Source of the DNA: Microthyrium microscopicum
Taxonomy: Eukaryota > Ascomycota > Dothideomycetes > Microthyriales > Microthyriaceae
Length of the DNA stretch: 64,000 bases
Assembly: GCA_010405405.1 (NCBI GenBank)
Contig: MU004235.1
Coordinates: 1,936,157 to 2,000,156 of the forward strand
Reading direction: 5' to 3'
Of the stretch, positions 23,869 through 34,980 are shown piece after piece. The position numbers and the translations under genes are program-made. Numbering within the stretch: position 1 is the stretch's first letter; every line of letters starts with the position of its first letter. Under the pieces are notes generated by a model that was not told the origin of the DNA, ran no database searches, and was given only the letters and a program-made list of their open reading frames with translations.

Positions 23869-25276
23869 GGCTAGCAATACTAGGTGGGCTAGAAATGAGT
23901 GACTAGACCGGTACCTAAAGAATGATAGGATCGAAAGAAAGACGTAGAGGAAGGACGAGAAAAGGCATCGTGAGATCTGCTATAGGGAGATGCATAATTT
24001 CGAATTAATGTGTGTATAGAGATGGAATTACGGTGCTACGGCATAATTTCATTTCTAAATACGTGGATAGAGAAATATGTAAGTAAATTATAGATGAAAC
24101 AGCATTGACCTCAAGACACTTTCTGAAGTGAGATATTGGTTACCTGGTATAACCCTATTGCTATTGGCACATTCTGTAGCTATAGTCCCGCAGAGCCTCT
24201 TCTCTGTTTAAATACTTAGATATGTGAGAAGGAGAACAAGGGGAACAAGAAGACCAATAATATAGTGGGCCAAACATTCATTTTTGAGTCAGATGTGTGT
24301 CGGAATCAAAATTCCATAATTTGCAAAGCTGTGGATCAAAACATCATGTCACTGCGAACTTCAATATTACTTATAGGCTAGAGAACAGGGTGGTAGCAGT
24401 TACTACATACATGGCTTTGTATTACATGTTCTTCATGCTTCCTCGAGTTCCAAGTCGCGATGCTTGCTAGGTACCTTATAGATGCCAAGAGGCATTGTTG
24501 CCAACGTTTGTATGCTGCGTTACGTGAGGCTCCTTTAATCTGTCAAGCTTCGCACATTGTCCCTGCTTGAGATTTCAATGCTCTCGTAACAGTGCCTCCG
24601 GCGCAGCCTCGATCGACAGCTTCCACTCACGTGGTTGGTCTGCAATTCGGATTCATTGTCGTACATGACTGGGGCGGTAGTGAGCCTGTGTTGCAGGCTG
24701 CAATTCTTCCAAAATCCTCGACATCATGACCATTATTAACATGAGAGGATCAAGTGAGTTCATCTTCAAGACTCAACAGTAGCCAGTACGCTGTTTAAGA
24801 ATACAAAATCATGGAAGACCTAAGCAAGCAAGACAACGTCGATTCCTTGCATGGCCAGGTACGGAAAATGCTACCTGTTATATCTCTAGATCTCTTTTCT
24901 CCGTGCTTAGATCCTACAAAACTACCTGGCTACTTTCTGCTTGCCTGCCGTACCCGTTAGCTCCCCACACTCTAATAATCCTGTCTTCATTCTTCAATTC
25001 GATATTACTAGCTTCTTTAGGCAATGAATATGGTCGCAATAAATACAGCATTCCCTTATTCGTCCAGCATCAATATCGCCTCATCCTTCCGGTTTTTGAT
25101 ATTTGCTACTGAAACCTTGACAGAGCAATAAGAAATTAAGAGAAAACTGCAATCCCCTGGTTTTCAAATTACTTTAAGCTGAGCCTTTCTCTTTACTAAA
25201 TAAAGTCTACAACAACTTTCCTTGCCTCACCATTTTTTTGGGTTTTATCTAGCAATCAGAGCACCGGACGAAAGCT
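23869..25276. other. Divergent intergenic region between GH7 and GH72 genes
   Basis: About 1.4 kb of AT-rich sequence. It should hold the promoters of both secreted-enzyme genes, which face away from each other. CT-rich stretches and TTCTTT precede the GH72 start. An open frame at 24903-25112 has no domain. I see no repeat or RNA gene. Confidence 0.45.
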
Positions 25277-26831
25277 ATGAAGTACCAGGCAATTGGGGCC
25301 ATTTTTCTACTGGTCTCGAGGGGAACTTATGCGTTTCAGAAGCGAGATGTCGTGAGCAATCCAAAAACACCGCCAGTTTCGGTCAAAGGCAATGGTAATT
25401 GCACAGGTTTTGTCTTGTTCTACTGATGCTAATTACTGCAAGCCTTCTTTGCAAATAACAAGCGATTCTATATTCGTGGTGTTGACTACCAGCCAGGTAA
25501 TTCTTCTGTCACCGAATAGAATCAGCGCACCTCATTAAGATCTATTTAGGAGGTTCTTCAAAGGTCATAGACCCTCTAGCAAACCCGACTATTTGCAAAC
25601 GCGATATCGAGAAATTCAAAGCTTTAGGACTCAATACCATCCGCATCTACTCGGTGGACAATTCTGCAAACCACGATGAATGCATGAAGTCCTTGGCAGA
25701 CGCCGGTATATACCTCGCTCTCGACACTAATTCGCCAGCGTATTCCATAAATCGAAAAGACGAGGTATCAGCCCATGCATCTTACAATGAGGTAGGTCTT
25801 GTCCGATTTTCAAGCCAAGTAAAACAGCACTTTCTGATCCAACACACCTATAGGTTTATCTTCAGAACGTATTTGCAACGATCGACGCGTTTCAGAAGTA
25901 CGATAATACACTACTTTTCTATTCTGCGAATGAGGTCATCAACGAACAACCAGTGACGACTTACGGGGCACCATATGTCAAAGCCGTCATTCGTGATATG
26001 AAGAACTATATTAAAGCCCGAAACTACCGAAAAATCCCTGTAGGCTATTCAGCAACAGATGTAACGGAAAACCGCTACGAGACAGCCACATACCTGAACT
26101 GTGGCGGTAGTCAAGCTCGAACCGACTTCTTCGCATTCAATGATTATTCATGGTGCAACTCTGATTTCAAGACATCAGGCTGGGATCAGAAAGTTGAACA
26201 GTACAAAGACTATAGTGTTCCATTTTTGTAGGTAACTCGGCATCCTTGTGCTCACGTTTTAATCCTGTTTAGTATGTCTGAGTACGGGTGTGACAAGATA
26301 CGTCCGAGAGCTTTCACCGAAGTCGAAGCATTATACTCAAGACTGATGACGCCGGTATACTCTGGAGGACTCGTGTACGAATATACTCAAGAACCGAATG
26401 GATTCGGGCTAGTCGAAATTGAAGGTGACCAAGTTCGCGAACTTAAGGAATTTCAGATTGTCCAAGCGGCCTTCAAAAAGACACCGTTACCTGCGGATGA
26501 CGGCGGATACAACCCAAATGGAAGTCCCAGCAAATGCCCTACGAAGTCCGCCAATTGGCTCGTAAGAAATAGTTCAACTCCATTGATGCCGGCAGGAGCT
26601 CAGAAGTACATGCAGAACGGTGCTGGGCCCGGAGTCGGTCTCAGGACTGGAGATAAAGGAAGCCAATGGGCAGGAACGCCTAGTACTGGATGGACAGAAG
26701 ACAAAGATGCGGATGTGGATGTGGTGAAAAACAATACCACAGCGAAAAGCATTGGGAACGTCAACTTTCCAAGATTCGGTTTCTTGGCGGTGTCTGTATT
26801 TGTAGCCTTGGCTGGCCTAGGTACCTTATAG
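25277..26831 (+). CDS. GPI-anchored 1,3-beta-glucanosyltransferase, GH72 (Gas/Gel family)
   Basis: Cell-wall enzyme that elongates beta-1,3-glucan at the outer plasma membrane. Exons 25277-25394, 25443-25496, 25550-25791, 25854-26227 and 26273-26831 give 448 residues in frame. Signal peptide about 1-19 (FLLVSRGTYA). Hallmarks: FYIRGVDYQPGG, LGLNTIRIYSVD, acid/base Glu165 in ANEVIN, DFFAFNDYSWC, and nucleophile Glu266 in MSEYGC. After EYTQEPNGFGLVE the chain carries a spacer with NNTT and ends in a hydrophobic GPI-type tail (FGFLAVSVFVALAGL). It lacks the Cys-rich X8/CBM43 module, so it is the short subfamily. Small introns interrupt the catalytic domain. Confidence 0.93.
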
Positions 26832-27877
26832 ATGAACCTCTCTAATTTCACTAGGCTTCCGGCTGTCCTCAGGGACTGGAATATCAATGGCTTCTCAATT
26901 GCCACTTCAGCAATCTTGTGCTTGCCAACCAAGGGTCTAAAATTGGCGGAACGCGCAAAGGAGAGGTTGGTGACCAGGACCACAACCGACTCCTCCCTTG
27001 AGAACCTGGAGAAAGCTATGCCAGAGCTCTCAGTCACCTCTGCTCACGTCTACGCTATGCCATGATACATCAATATGGTGAAAGACGCACTGAAGAAGGC
27101 TAAAGAAATAGAGAAGGATTATGATAAACTCTTCGGCTACTATGTCAGAGCTACTACCGAAAACTTCCATTCAAACGCTCTATGCTAGCGTGGTTTTCTA
27201 GCAATGTTTTGTCCCTAGCAATAGTGAGAGCCCCCCTAAACAAGCAGCACTGAGAAGGGGCAACCAACAGGGGCGTTTCAGCCAAGAACTGGGTGTTATT
27301 TAGATCTCCGAAGGGGCAGAGATTCTGGTTCCTTAAGCATATTTTAACCAATACAATTATCATCAAGATCCTCTATTGCCGTCCCAAGAACTATCAGCAC
27401 CCCCTGCAAAGAAAATCACGCTAGAATGGAAGTTTTCGGTAGAAAGATGATGCGGGCTGCGTGGTACACGTGCACTTTCCCTAGCCGTCTTGGCTATCAT
27501 TTTAGCCTTGAGCTTAAATCGACCTCGCCGCAATTTTAATATACTTGTCTCCGCTGTCCACCAGTGATTTAAGACCAAGGAGAACATTATATCAGTTCCG
27601 GCGACAATTTACGAAAGGAGGAAAGGTAATGCAACTAATAGATTGCTTGCTAAGAAACTAGTAGGGATGTGCTCTAGGACCAAAAAGAGGCTAGTACTAT
27701 TTGTCCTAACACTCGTGTGCTCACTAGCTTCTTATCTACATGATTGGCTAAGTCCGTTGGATAAATCCAGGATTGACTATGAGCGGGGAGGGTGGCTGAT
27801 AATTACATTTCGTGAACTCGTGTACACACTCGATGGTTCGCGGACAGTGTTTCTAGAACAATGCGGCTAGCCTTGTT
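26832..27877. other. Intergenic region with an unclassified coding-like remnant
   Basis: The 77-codon open frame at 26832-27065 (LENLEKAMPELSV near its end) continues in pieces downstream with a Lys-rich helix-like segment (MVKDALKKAKEIEKDYDKLF). It is soon closed by stops. It may be an old mobile-element or gene fragment, but I see no diagnostic domain, terminal repeat or target duplication and do not classify it. Confidence 0.3.
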
Positions 27878-29776
27878 TCAGTGCCCTTTTAGCCATTCAA
27901 AAGCCCATATTGTGTCTCTTTCCGCGTCACTGTGCTCTTCAAAAATTGTGACTGATTGGGACTCGTACATTTCTTCCTTGCTTAGCTCGTGAAGGACAAA
28001 GTCAACCCCAACCGTCCGAAATCGAGCTTGAAGTGGCTGAGTCCTTGAGAGTATTTCGTAGGGAGAACCACGTTCAGTAAACCGAATAACGATTGTATGT
28101 AGTCGGGGGAAATCTGGCTTTGCATCTGGCAACTGGTGCAACATATGTTGAATGCTTTCGAAACGACCTGAGCGGAATCTAAGGCGAAGAACTTCAATTG
28201 ATTTTGGTAGAACTTTGACGAGAGAGCGTGCTCTGCATTTAGGTGGCATATCATAAGAAAAGCCTCTTGCAGGGCGCACAATGTAAGTATCGAGCTCAAG
28301 ATGGGTTAATTTGGTGAAGCGTTGAAGGTCGGTGATTTGATGCTGTCTCAGCACCATTTGATTTCGATACGAGCTGGGATTCATCGTCAAAACAAGACAT
28401 TGAAGACTTTCAGCGTGAAATCGTGATAAACGATCGACTATAGCATGAGCATCGAAGAGCATGGCTGGGTCGACCTTGGTTGATATGGACGCCGGAAGCA
28501 ACTCATCCTTGTCCTCGTCTGCTTCCACATCAATCGATTCTTCGAGTGGTAGCCAATACATCTCTCGAATCGTCTCAACATTTTTGTTTTGGCATAGCAC
28601 AGCAATTCGCTCGTCATAATAGTCTTTCAACTCAGCATAATCCATTCCTAGAGGTCCTGACTTCAAAGTACCTTCGCGGTCACAGATCGGAACCATGAGG
28701 GTCGAGTCCTGATGTCTCTGCGCCGCCATATTCTCTGTATTGACTGTTTGCGTGGGGAAACTCTGGGGTATGATGTCTGGTGAAGATATTTCCTGCTCGC
28801 TTTCCGAACCGGAATCGGGATCTGGAGGCAACTTGTAGATCATGTTGTCCTCCCAGATAAAGGTTTCGAGGGACTGCAGTGAATCAATTATATGTGCCAA
28901 TTGCTTCATGTTGGCCGACGACGTTGTCAGGCACAAGTGTTTAAGACTGCAGTTGAGTTGAGACGGCCAATCATAGACCATACGATCCCAGGGGCGGTCC
29001 CAGTAGGTATCAGGCCACAGCTTGTCCAGCACTATAGCTTTGAGCCTTGGCAGCAAGAGCCAGGCAGAGAGATCTCCAAGAGAAGTATATCTGGCAAGCC
29101 GGAGTTGAAGCTCTTCTAGATTTTGAAAATAGTGTTGGCCACCTTGATGCTTAATAAACCAAGTCAAACTTGCGTAGGAACCTAGCCAAGGCATGCTACT
29201 AATGCTCAATCGTCGGATATTCCAGTAGAGAAGCAATGCAGATATGTCGAAATAAACCGGATTGGGACCGCGGATCCAATCTTCTTTGTTGTCAGGCCAT
29301 ATTGCAAACCTTCCAAACTTTGCAATCATAGCATCCTTATTGCGAATGGTGGAGAACTGCGCTAAATCTGACGAGAACGCATGCAGATGAGACAGTGCTG
29401 TCGCTAACCAAGTGGCCTCCTCTTCTAACCTGGTCAAGATATTCGCAGTCTCACTGCAAGTGGGATGAAAGTGAGAGACGTGAATGTCCGATAGATAGGC
29501 CAGTATCCAAGCCTGTCTCCGCGGCAGGGCGGTCATTACTTGGCCGAGTACTTGCATTGGCGTAAGATAGCCGGGGTGGGCCTCAGGACCATTCTTATTT
29601 TGTTGGACCAACCAGTTTTTGCAGAAGTTGTGTTCCTGTATCAAATATTGGCCTGCAGAATAAGTGCGCTTGCAAGTGAGGATAATATTCTCAAATCCAT
29701 CTGGTCGAGCAAAATTGAGTATACGGCAAAGTAGCTCGGACGGCAGAAGTAGTAATTTTGACTGTAGGTGAGCCAT
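27878..29776 (-). CDS. F-box-like protein, large (about 632 aa)
   Basis: Single long exon. From ATG 29776 the N-terminus reads AHLQSKLLLLPSELLCRILN, an F-box-type start, followed by CKRTYSAGQYL. The rest is helical and Leu-rich with irregular LRR-like strands (NLEELQLRLARY, SLKHLCLTTSS, SLETFIWEDN, LTHLELDTYIV, SIEVLRLRFRSG). An acidic Ser/Glu loop (DSGSESEQE) sits in the middle. A likely substrate adaptor for SCF ubiquitin ligase, by family. The open frame extends 47 codons upstream to 29917 through a GC-rich minisatellite (Pro-Arg/Ala-His repeats). I place the start after it because the extension is pure repeat and the F-box follows 29776 directly. Confidence 0.72.
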   Translation of the reverse strand: MAHLQSKLLLLPSELLCRILNFARPDGFENIILTCKRTYSAGQYLIQEHNFCKNWLVQQNKNGPEAHPGYLTPMQVLGQVMTALPRRQAWILAYLSDIHVSHFHPTCSETANILTRLEEEATWLATALSHLHAFSSDLAQFSTIRNKDAMIAKFGRFAIWPDNKEDWIRGPNPVYFDISALLLYWNIRRLSISSMPWLGSYASLTWFIKHQGGQHYFQNLEELQLRLARYTSLGDLSAWLLLPRLKAIVLDKLWPDTYWDRPWDRMVYDWPSQLNCSLKHLCLTTSSANMKQLAHIIDSLQSLETFIWEDNMIYKLPPDPDSGSESEQEISSPDIIPQSFPTQTVNTENMAAQRHQDSTLMVPICDREGTLKSGPLGMDYAELKDYYDERIAVLCQNKNVETIREMYWLPLEESIDVEADEDKDELLPASISTKVDPAMLFDAHAIVDRLSRFHAESLQCLVLTMNPSSYRNQMVLRQHQITDLQRFTKLTHLELDTYIVRPARGFSYDMPPKCRARSLVKVLPKSIEVLRLRFRSGRFESIQHMLHQLPDAKPDFPRLHTIVIRFTERGSPYEILSRTQPLQARFRTVGVDFVLHELSKEEMYESQSVTIFEEHSDAERDTIWAFEWLKGH

Positions 29777-29882
29777 GGGCGAGGCGTGGGCGTGGGCGTG
29801 GGCGTGGGCGAGGCGTGGGCGTGGGCGAGGCGTGGGCGTGGGCGAGGCGTGGGCGTGGGCGAGGCGTGGGCGTGGGCGAGGT
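29777..29882. repeat. GC-rich minisatellite at the 5' end of the F-box gene
   Basis: Head-to-tail copies of gtgggcgaggc and gtgggcgtgggc variants over about 105 nt, immediately upstream of the chosen start codon. In the gene's frame it would read as Pro-Arg and Ala-His repeats. Strongly biased composition compared with the surroundings. Confidence 0.85.
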
Positions 29883-29917
29883 GTGGTATGTAGAGAAGCA
29901 GGTAAGTGGTGAAGCAA

Positions 29918-30803
29918 TTAAGAAAGCGGATGTACTTGACGATAACCGCTGTTAGTAGATTACTAGCGACTCCATCCTTCTAATATATCTGCCAGTGCAC
30001 CTCTAAATAAGCAATCTAGAGGTTGGGACATGTTTGCGCCCTACAAGTCTGTGCGTCAGATCAGTACCTGAATTTGCGATTGGATTATAACGAAAGCATC
30101 AAGTACGGAAGCTCACCATGGCCTACCCAACAAGATCATAAAAACCCAAAAGCCCATGCCAAACCGATATTGCCGGGTAGGCCGTAGTGAGCTTCCTTGC
30201 ACCTCGTTCACTGAAGAACAAAGAGTTGACGCATGTTTTCGTGATTCGACGCGCGTGGCCAGTCGATCCTTTGACGCGCCTTCGCAACCTCTTAGCAGTA
30301 GGTCTTGAGCATCAATCTCTTTCTGTGATCTGTAAGACATAAAACAAGGTTAGTACTCAATTCAAATTACTTCAGAAAGCGAAGCACCGAGCCTTGTCAA
30401 TCAGATGTGATTTCAGTCTTCAGGGAGTTTTGCATAAGGTAATTGTGTGGAACAAGTCGCATAACTGGTGAGTAAAGTGTCAGACTAGTCCCCATGGACA
30501 CAAAATTGAATGGCATATGCTATATTTCGATTAGCTGTAGTAGAAAGCAGTTATTGCACCTTGCCATATAATGTATCAAAGATGCCTCGATGGCAATCCA
30601 GTCTATTGCAGCCAAAGATCTGGCCCAGTTCAGACTATGTGAACATCAAGAGGGGGGAGACCTATAAAACAGATGAAGAAGTAATCCGCCGAGTAGTCCA
30701 CCCAAGGCGCCGATGCCCAACCGGATAATATGCCATGTTGTAGACAAAATTTGTAAGTGAACTCGCAATGCAATAATACATATATCTTAAATCAGAACAA
30801 GCT
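29918..30803. other. Intergenic region between F-box gene and TIM23
   Basis: About 890 nt. A minus-strand open frame at 30113-30340 ends in a short hydrophobic stretch (GFWVFMILLG) but has no recognised family. The plus-strand frame at 30510-30728 is likewise unsupported. No repeat or RNA gene is seen. Confidence 0.4.
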
Positions 30804-31718
30804 TCAATCGCTGGGGAACACCGTTTGACGGGCAAACTGTAAGTTGTTAGCTTTAATCCGTCAATCCACAGTTGTGTTACTCACAGCCCAAGCTCCGGCC
30901 GCCGATGCAACCAACCCGCCTGATATCAACATTGGCTTCACGCCTTTTGTGCTTCTGAATAACATTCCGCTTAGAGCTCCTGCTGCAACGCTGTTACCAG
31001 CATCATCTACTTTCATCAGTCCAATGTCTTGAATGTCCTGACTCGTGAGAACTTACGCTTTCCCCGTACATATCCGATATAGGAGTTGACGCCTGAATAT
31101 GATCACATTAGCCTTTTCCTGAGAGCTTTCAGGGACTTCCTACCATTGTACAACATGGCTATGACACCCGCTGAATTGCCCAAAAATGGACCTCGTCTCG
31201 TCACGCCGTTGAGTATAGCATTCAGTTGGATTCTTCCGGGCGCACCAGCTGGAATACTACGCGCCCCTTCCGCAAACCCGAGTCCTCCACCTATTCGGCT
31301 TTAGTATTTCCCAGGGGTAGTCACTTTTGAAGGCATACCGATCATGAGCGCTGTTAAGTATGTACATCCGGTACCATAACACAGATCATCACTCCATCCT
31401 CGACTCGGCAATGCAGACTTGCCGCCTGGTAGATCCGATAATACCGAGTCTTCGAGTTTTAAGTAATCGAGCGCGTCTTGTGAAAGGTTTGAAAGGGGAT
31501 GTAAAAGTGATGGATCGTCTAGGAATGAAGGGACTGTAGGGCCGCTGGAGCTGTTGCCAGATGATGGAGGGAATGCGGAGTCTGTAGGTACGGCATCGAA
31601 TGGATTCGAGGATTGAGCAGATGGCGATGCTGTGCTTTTGCGCCCTGTAAGGCTATCCCATCTATTAAATGTTAGCAAAGTCGATGAAGCGTTTCCAAAG
31701 CAGCACTGACATGGTCAT
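30804..31718 (-). CDS. TIM23: Mitochondrial inner-membrane import translocase subunit TIM23
   Basis: Channel-forming subunit of the presequence translocase. Six exons: 31718-31711 (only 8 nt), 31661-31339, 31290-31144, 31092-31057, 31006-30885 and 30836-30804, in frame to 222 residues. The spliced start is MTIWDSLTGRKS, like fungal TIM23. An acidic, Ser/Pro-rich intermembrane-space region follows (residues about 10-90). The Tim17/22/23 core has four hydrophobic segments: LCYGTGCTYLTALMIGGGLG, NSAGVIAMLYNGVNSYIG, NSVAAGALSGMLFRS and LISGGLVASAAGAWA. Intron 1 (GTCAGT, TTTGCTAAC, AATAG) leaves an 8-nt first coding exon, which an automatic annotation could easily miss. The C-terminus is FARQTVFPSD. 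Confidence 0.9.
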
Positions 31719-33623
31719 CGCGAAAATCAGAAAGAACGAAAAGTGCAAGCGCAGTGTAACAAGCTCAGGAGTTCGACGATCTTTGGCAGTGAAGGCAATC
31801 AACTTTTTTGCAAAAGTCTTGATGATGTCGGAAGCGCACTGACGGCCGCCTCGGCTCAAAGCCGAAGGATGATCCCCAGGTGCCCCAAACAGCCTTCGAT
31901 CCGGCCCGATACTTAATTCCTCCGAGGACCTCCGGGCCGATGCGGAGATTCAGCCACATGGGCTCGCCACGCCATGTGCCACGTTTTCGACAGGACTCCA
32001 CAATTCTCAACTTCACCTCATCTCCAAATACAGCGACCTCCTGTATCATATATATTAATATTTGAGTATAGCAGAAGCCTATGTTGTTTCATTACTACTC
32101 CAGGTACAGCTCAGCCTCCAGATCTTCTCTTCGAGTAGCCGACTGAGGCTACTCTATCCCCAGCGGCCTAACCTTCCTTGATGCTCATCATCGCATCAGG
32201 TCCATATCATAACATTTGAGCCTTCATATCTCTTCCTTCGCGCAACTATGCCACCTAGCTGAGACCCACGAAGCTTTTGTTATGTCTCAAAGAAGATCAA
32301 TGACTGTCTAGGCTCGTATGACCGTCTTTATTAAGCTGCATTCTGGACATAAATTGATCAAATTACTCTACGTAAGTAGGCCAGGCTTTCTTGTGCTACC
32401 AACAATCGACTACTGGCACATGGCAAGAAGACGAATTCTCATCCACTCAGAGTTAGGATCACTGGCTCGCTGACATTAACCATCGTCTCAATCTATCCTT
32501 TTCCACAACGAGGCCTATTTTAATCCACTTGTTTCGAATGACTGCTATATCTGCACTTCTATCCCCGTGCTTCGCGCAATGATCTGCTGGTTGATCCAGG
32601 AAACTGGCCAAGAAAACCCTTAGTAGCATTCCAAAAGGATCCTCCAGGCCGTCAAAGCTTACATCTCTGCCCCAGGAAGCCCTGTCACCAGCTATTTCCG
32701 CCCTAGTCACTCAATCTCTTTTCAGCGATCACCATATTATCAAGCTATAATTTCTTATGGCCTAGTTCGTGTTTCTTGTCTCCTGCTTGTGCCGCACTCT
32801 CTCACATTGGCTGGCTTGTCCTGGTTGATTGCTGACAGCCAATAAAGCCTGGTTTGCTCTCAAGCCAAGATTGTTCACCGATTCGATTAATGAGTTATCA
32901 GATCAAATCATATTAACTATTTTGATCCTCCGCTCCAGATTTGCCAGGAGACCCAGGTGTGGAATACTCTTCGCCGCTTTTTCGGCCCGTATGCTAGATT
33001 GTTGGCCGTCTAATTCCAGTTGGAAAGCATTGTCAGTCAAGCTGAGTAACAATGGACGGAGACCGACGCCGAATGGAGATGTCAAGTTATGCGCAACTGC
33101 TGATGAAACGAGCTGATGGTCCCTTCTCAATTGATTTTCTTGGACGTACTGCTTCCATTGAATTACTGGTAATATATACATCAAATCTCCGTACCGCACG
33201 CCACATGGGCTAAGCTTTGGGGATGAAGGATCAGTCACAACCAAAAAGTTCAATACCTGCTTCGCCACCCCTATCATCCGAGAAATTGGAAAAACAGCGA
33301 TCTTGAATACTACATTATCATTTCCTAGCAATGCTCATCCTGGCCTGGCAGTCTCTCATCAAGTCAAATTTGCTGCGATCCTCTCCCGAAATTGCGAAAG
33401 GGCTCGTGCACTCTATCTCGGAAGATTGTATTTTAATCTACTTCCTTTCGTGTCCTACCCTTACAACAGTGTAATATAAGGAAACAGGGTGGTCTGTTTC
33501 AATTCAACACCTTTTCTTCTGGAGCCTCCAAGTAACACCACGGCCAAACCCAACAACGTAATTCGAAAACGAAAACAATCAGTGTTGTGTGCGCAACACA
33601 ACACTCTCTCCCGATCGCCAACG
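31719..33623. other. Long intergenic region with two weak minus-strand open frames
   Basis: About 1.9 kb. The frame at 32903-33331 (142 codons; WKQYVQENQLRRDHQLVS, then a Leu-rich part) and the frame at 32459-32710 (83 codons) could be exons of one small minus-strand gene. I find no convincing splice pair or domain. The frame at 31765-32049 lies in the 5' leader of TIM23 and is not supported. No repeat is seen. Confidence 0.3.
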
Positions 33624-34806
33624 ATGCGACTGACAGTAGGGGTGTTACTGTCTTGCGCTGCGTTCGGCATCGTCGGAGCCTCGCCGCTGCATAGTTTGGA
33701 TGCACGGCAAGATCTCCACGATGTGAACCGAATAGCAGACCCATTGAATGCTCCAGAGACGCAAGAATCACTCGAAGCGCAAGAATTACAAGAGGCCCGA
33801 GAGGCAAGTCCGCAAGGTACGTACGAAATCGCGACTCAAAAATCGCACAACCCAAAAGACGTCATACACTGCATGGTTATCATTTCTTTTGATCAATACT
33901 GATTGCGATAAGTGACCCAAGCCGTTCCCACACTACCTTTCGTCCCAGGCTCAGTTGGTCCCCTCGATAAACCAGGCGGGCCTCTCGCCGGACTCACCCC
34001 CATCCATATGCCAACTCCGGCCTCATTCTTCGCTTCGCAATCAATAAAGAACCCCCCTTCCTCAACACATAACCCACCACCCCAACAACATACTACACAG
34101 CATAGCTCGCAACATAAACCAACCGCCAAACCGAGTCCCGCCCCTCAACATCCAAATCAACCACCGAAACCGCCCAATCCTCCCCAAAACGGCCAAAGAC
34201 CAAACCCTCCACCCGGTCTACCAAATTTCCCGAATTTCCCGAATCTCCCAAATCCATTCGAAGGTTTTCCCAATCTTCCGAAAGTTCCACCAGGATTTGG
34301 AATAGGGCCTGGACATCCACAACCGCAATCGGCGCCCCAGGACCACATCAAGTGTACCAACCAGGAAGTCAATTGCGAATTCCTCAAGAAACAATCCTTT
34401 GATCTTCAAAACGATGACGACGAGTGCTTGCGCATAGCGACCAGCTTTGACCAGGAAGGAAAGATTGATATCAAACCTCTGGCACAAGGCAGTGATACTG
34501 TTGTGTATGGGATCACCACAGATGGGTTGACTGCTTCGGCATGGTGTAATGATATTGGCTGGACCTTGCGAAGAATATACAGCAAGTGTCGGCGTGGCAA
34601 GCAGTGCTTTGGCGGTATGTTGAAATCGTATTCCTGGTTTCGTTATACTGACAGATATCTTAGGACAAGGTTATGCTGCTCGTAATTCCGTTTTTATGGT
34701 CTCCGTCGGTCCAAAAACTGGCGGGCCAAAAATTGTTAATAGATACCCCAACATTGAATTCTGGGATACGTCGCTTTTCAGGTGGAATGGCACTTGGACT
34801 AGCTGA
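33624..34806 (+). CDS. Secreted Pro-rich protein with Cys-containing C-terminal domain
   Basis: Exons 33624-33816, 33913-34614 and 34664-34806 give 345 residues. Intron 1 starts with a doubled donor GTACGTAC. Intron 2 is GTATGT...TCTTAG. The signal peptide is about residues 1-19 (LTVGVLLSCAAFGIVGA), and a likely propeptide follows, rich in Gln/Glu/Ala repeats (TQESLEAQELQEAREA). The middle (about 90-185) is low-complexity Pro/Gln/Asn with short repeats (LPNFPNFPNLPNPFEGFPN). The C-terminal 160 residues contain six spaced Cys (KCTNQEVNCEF, DDDEC, WCND, SKCRRGKQC) and end in YPNIEFWDTSLFRWNGTW. I do not recognise the domain. It is probably extracellular or wall-associated. An effector role would be a guess. 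Confidence 0.75.
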
Positions 34807-34980
34807 TGATATCCTTCTGGCATGGCGTTGGGAGGCTACTGTAAAAGTAGATGTTGTATCATACTGTAGAATATTATATTCCTTCCTAACTTGGTGTCGT
34901 CATATCTGTATCCCCATTTTGTCGAGCCCATCACTTGGTGGCTTCGTTTCAGATTTCTCCCTCATTCGTACAGTTGAGTC

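Noticed and set aside
26832-27600. Retroelement or LINE fragment
   Set aside because: Some Lys-rich coding-like pieces, but no reverse transcriptase, gag zinc knuckle, terminal repeat or poly-A tail could be seen.
29777-29882. CRISPR-like array
   Set aside because: Contiguous short units without unique spacers in a eukaryotic genome; it is a minisatellite.
29777-29917. Pro-Arg/Ala-His N-terminal extension of the F-box protein as real coding sequence
   Set aside because: Purely minisatellite-derived, and the F-box begins directly after the internal ATG at 29776. Kept only as a finding.
31765-32049. 94-codon minus-strand frame upstream of TIM23
   Set aside because: It lies in the likely 5' leader, has no domain and no splice link; TIM23 is complete without it.
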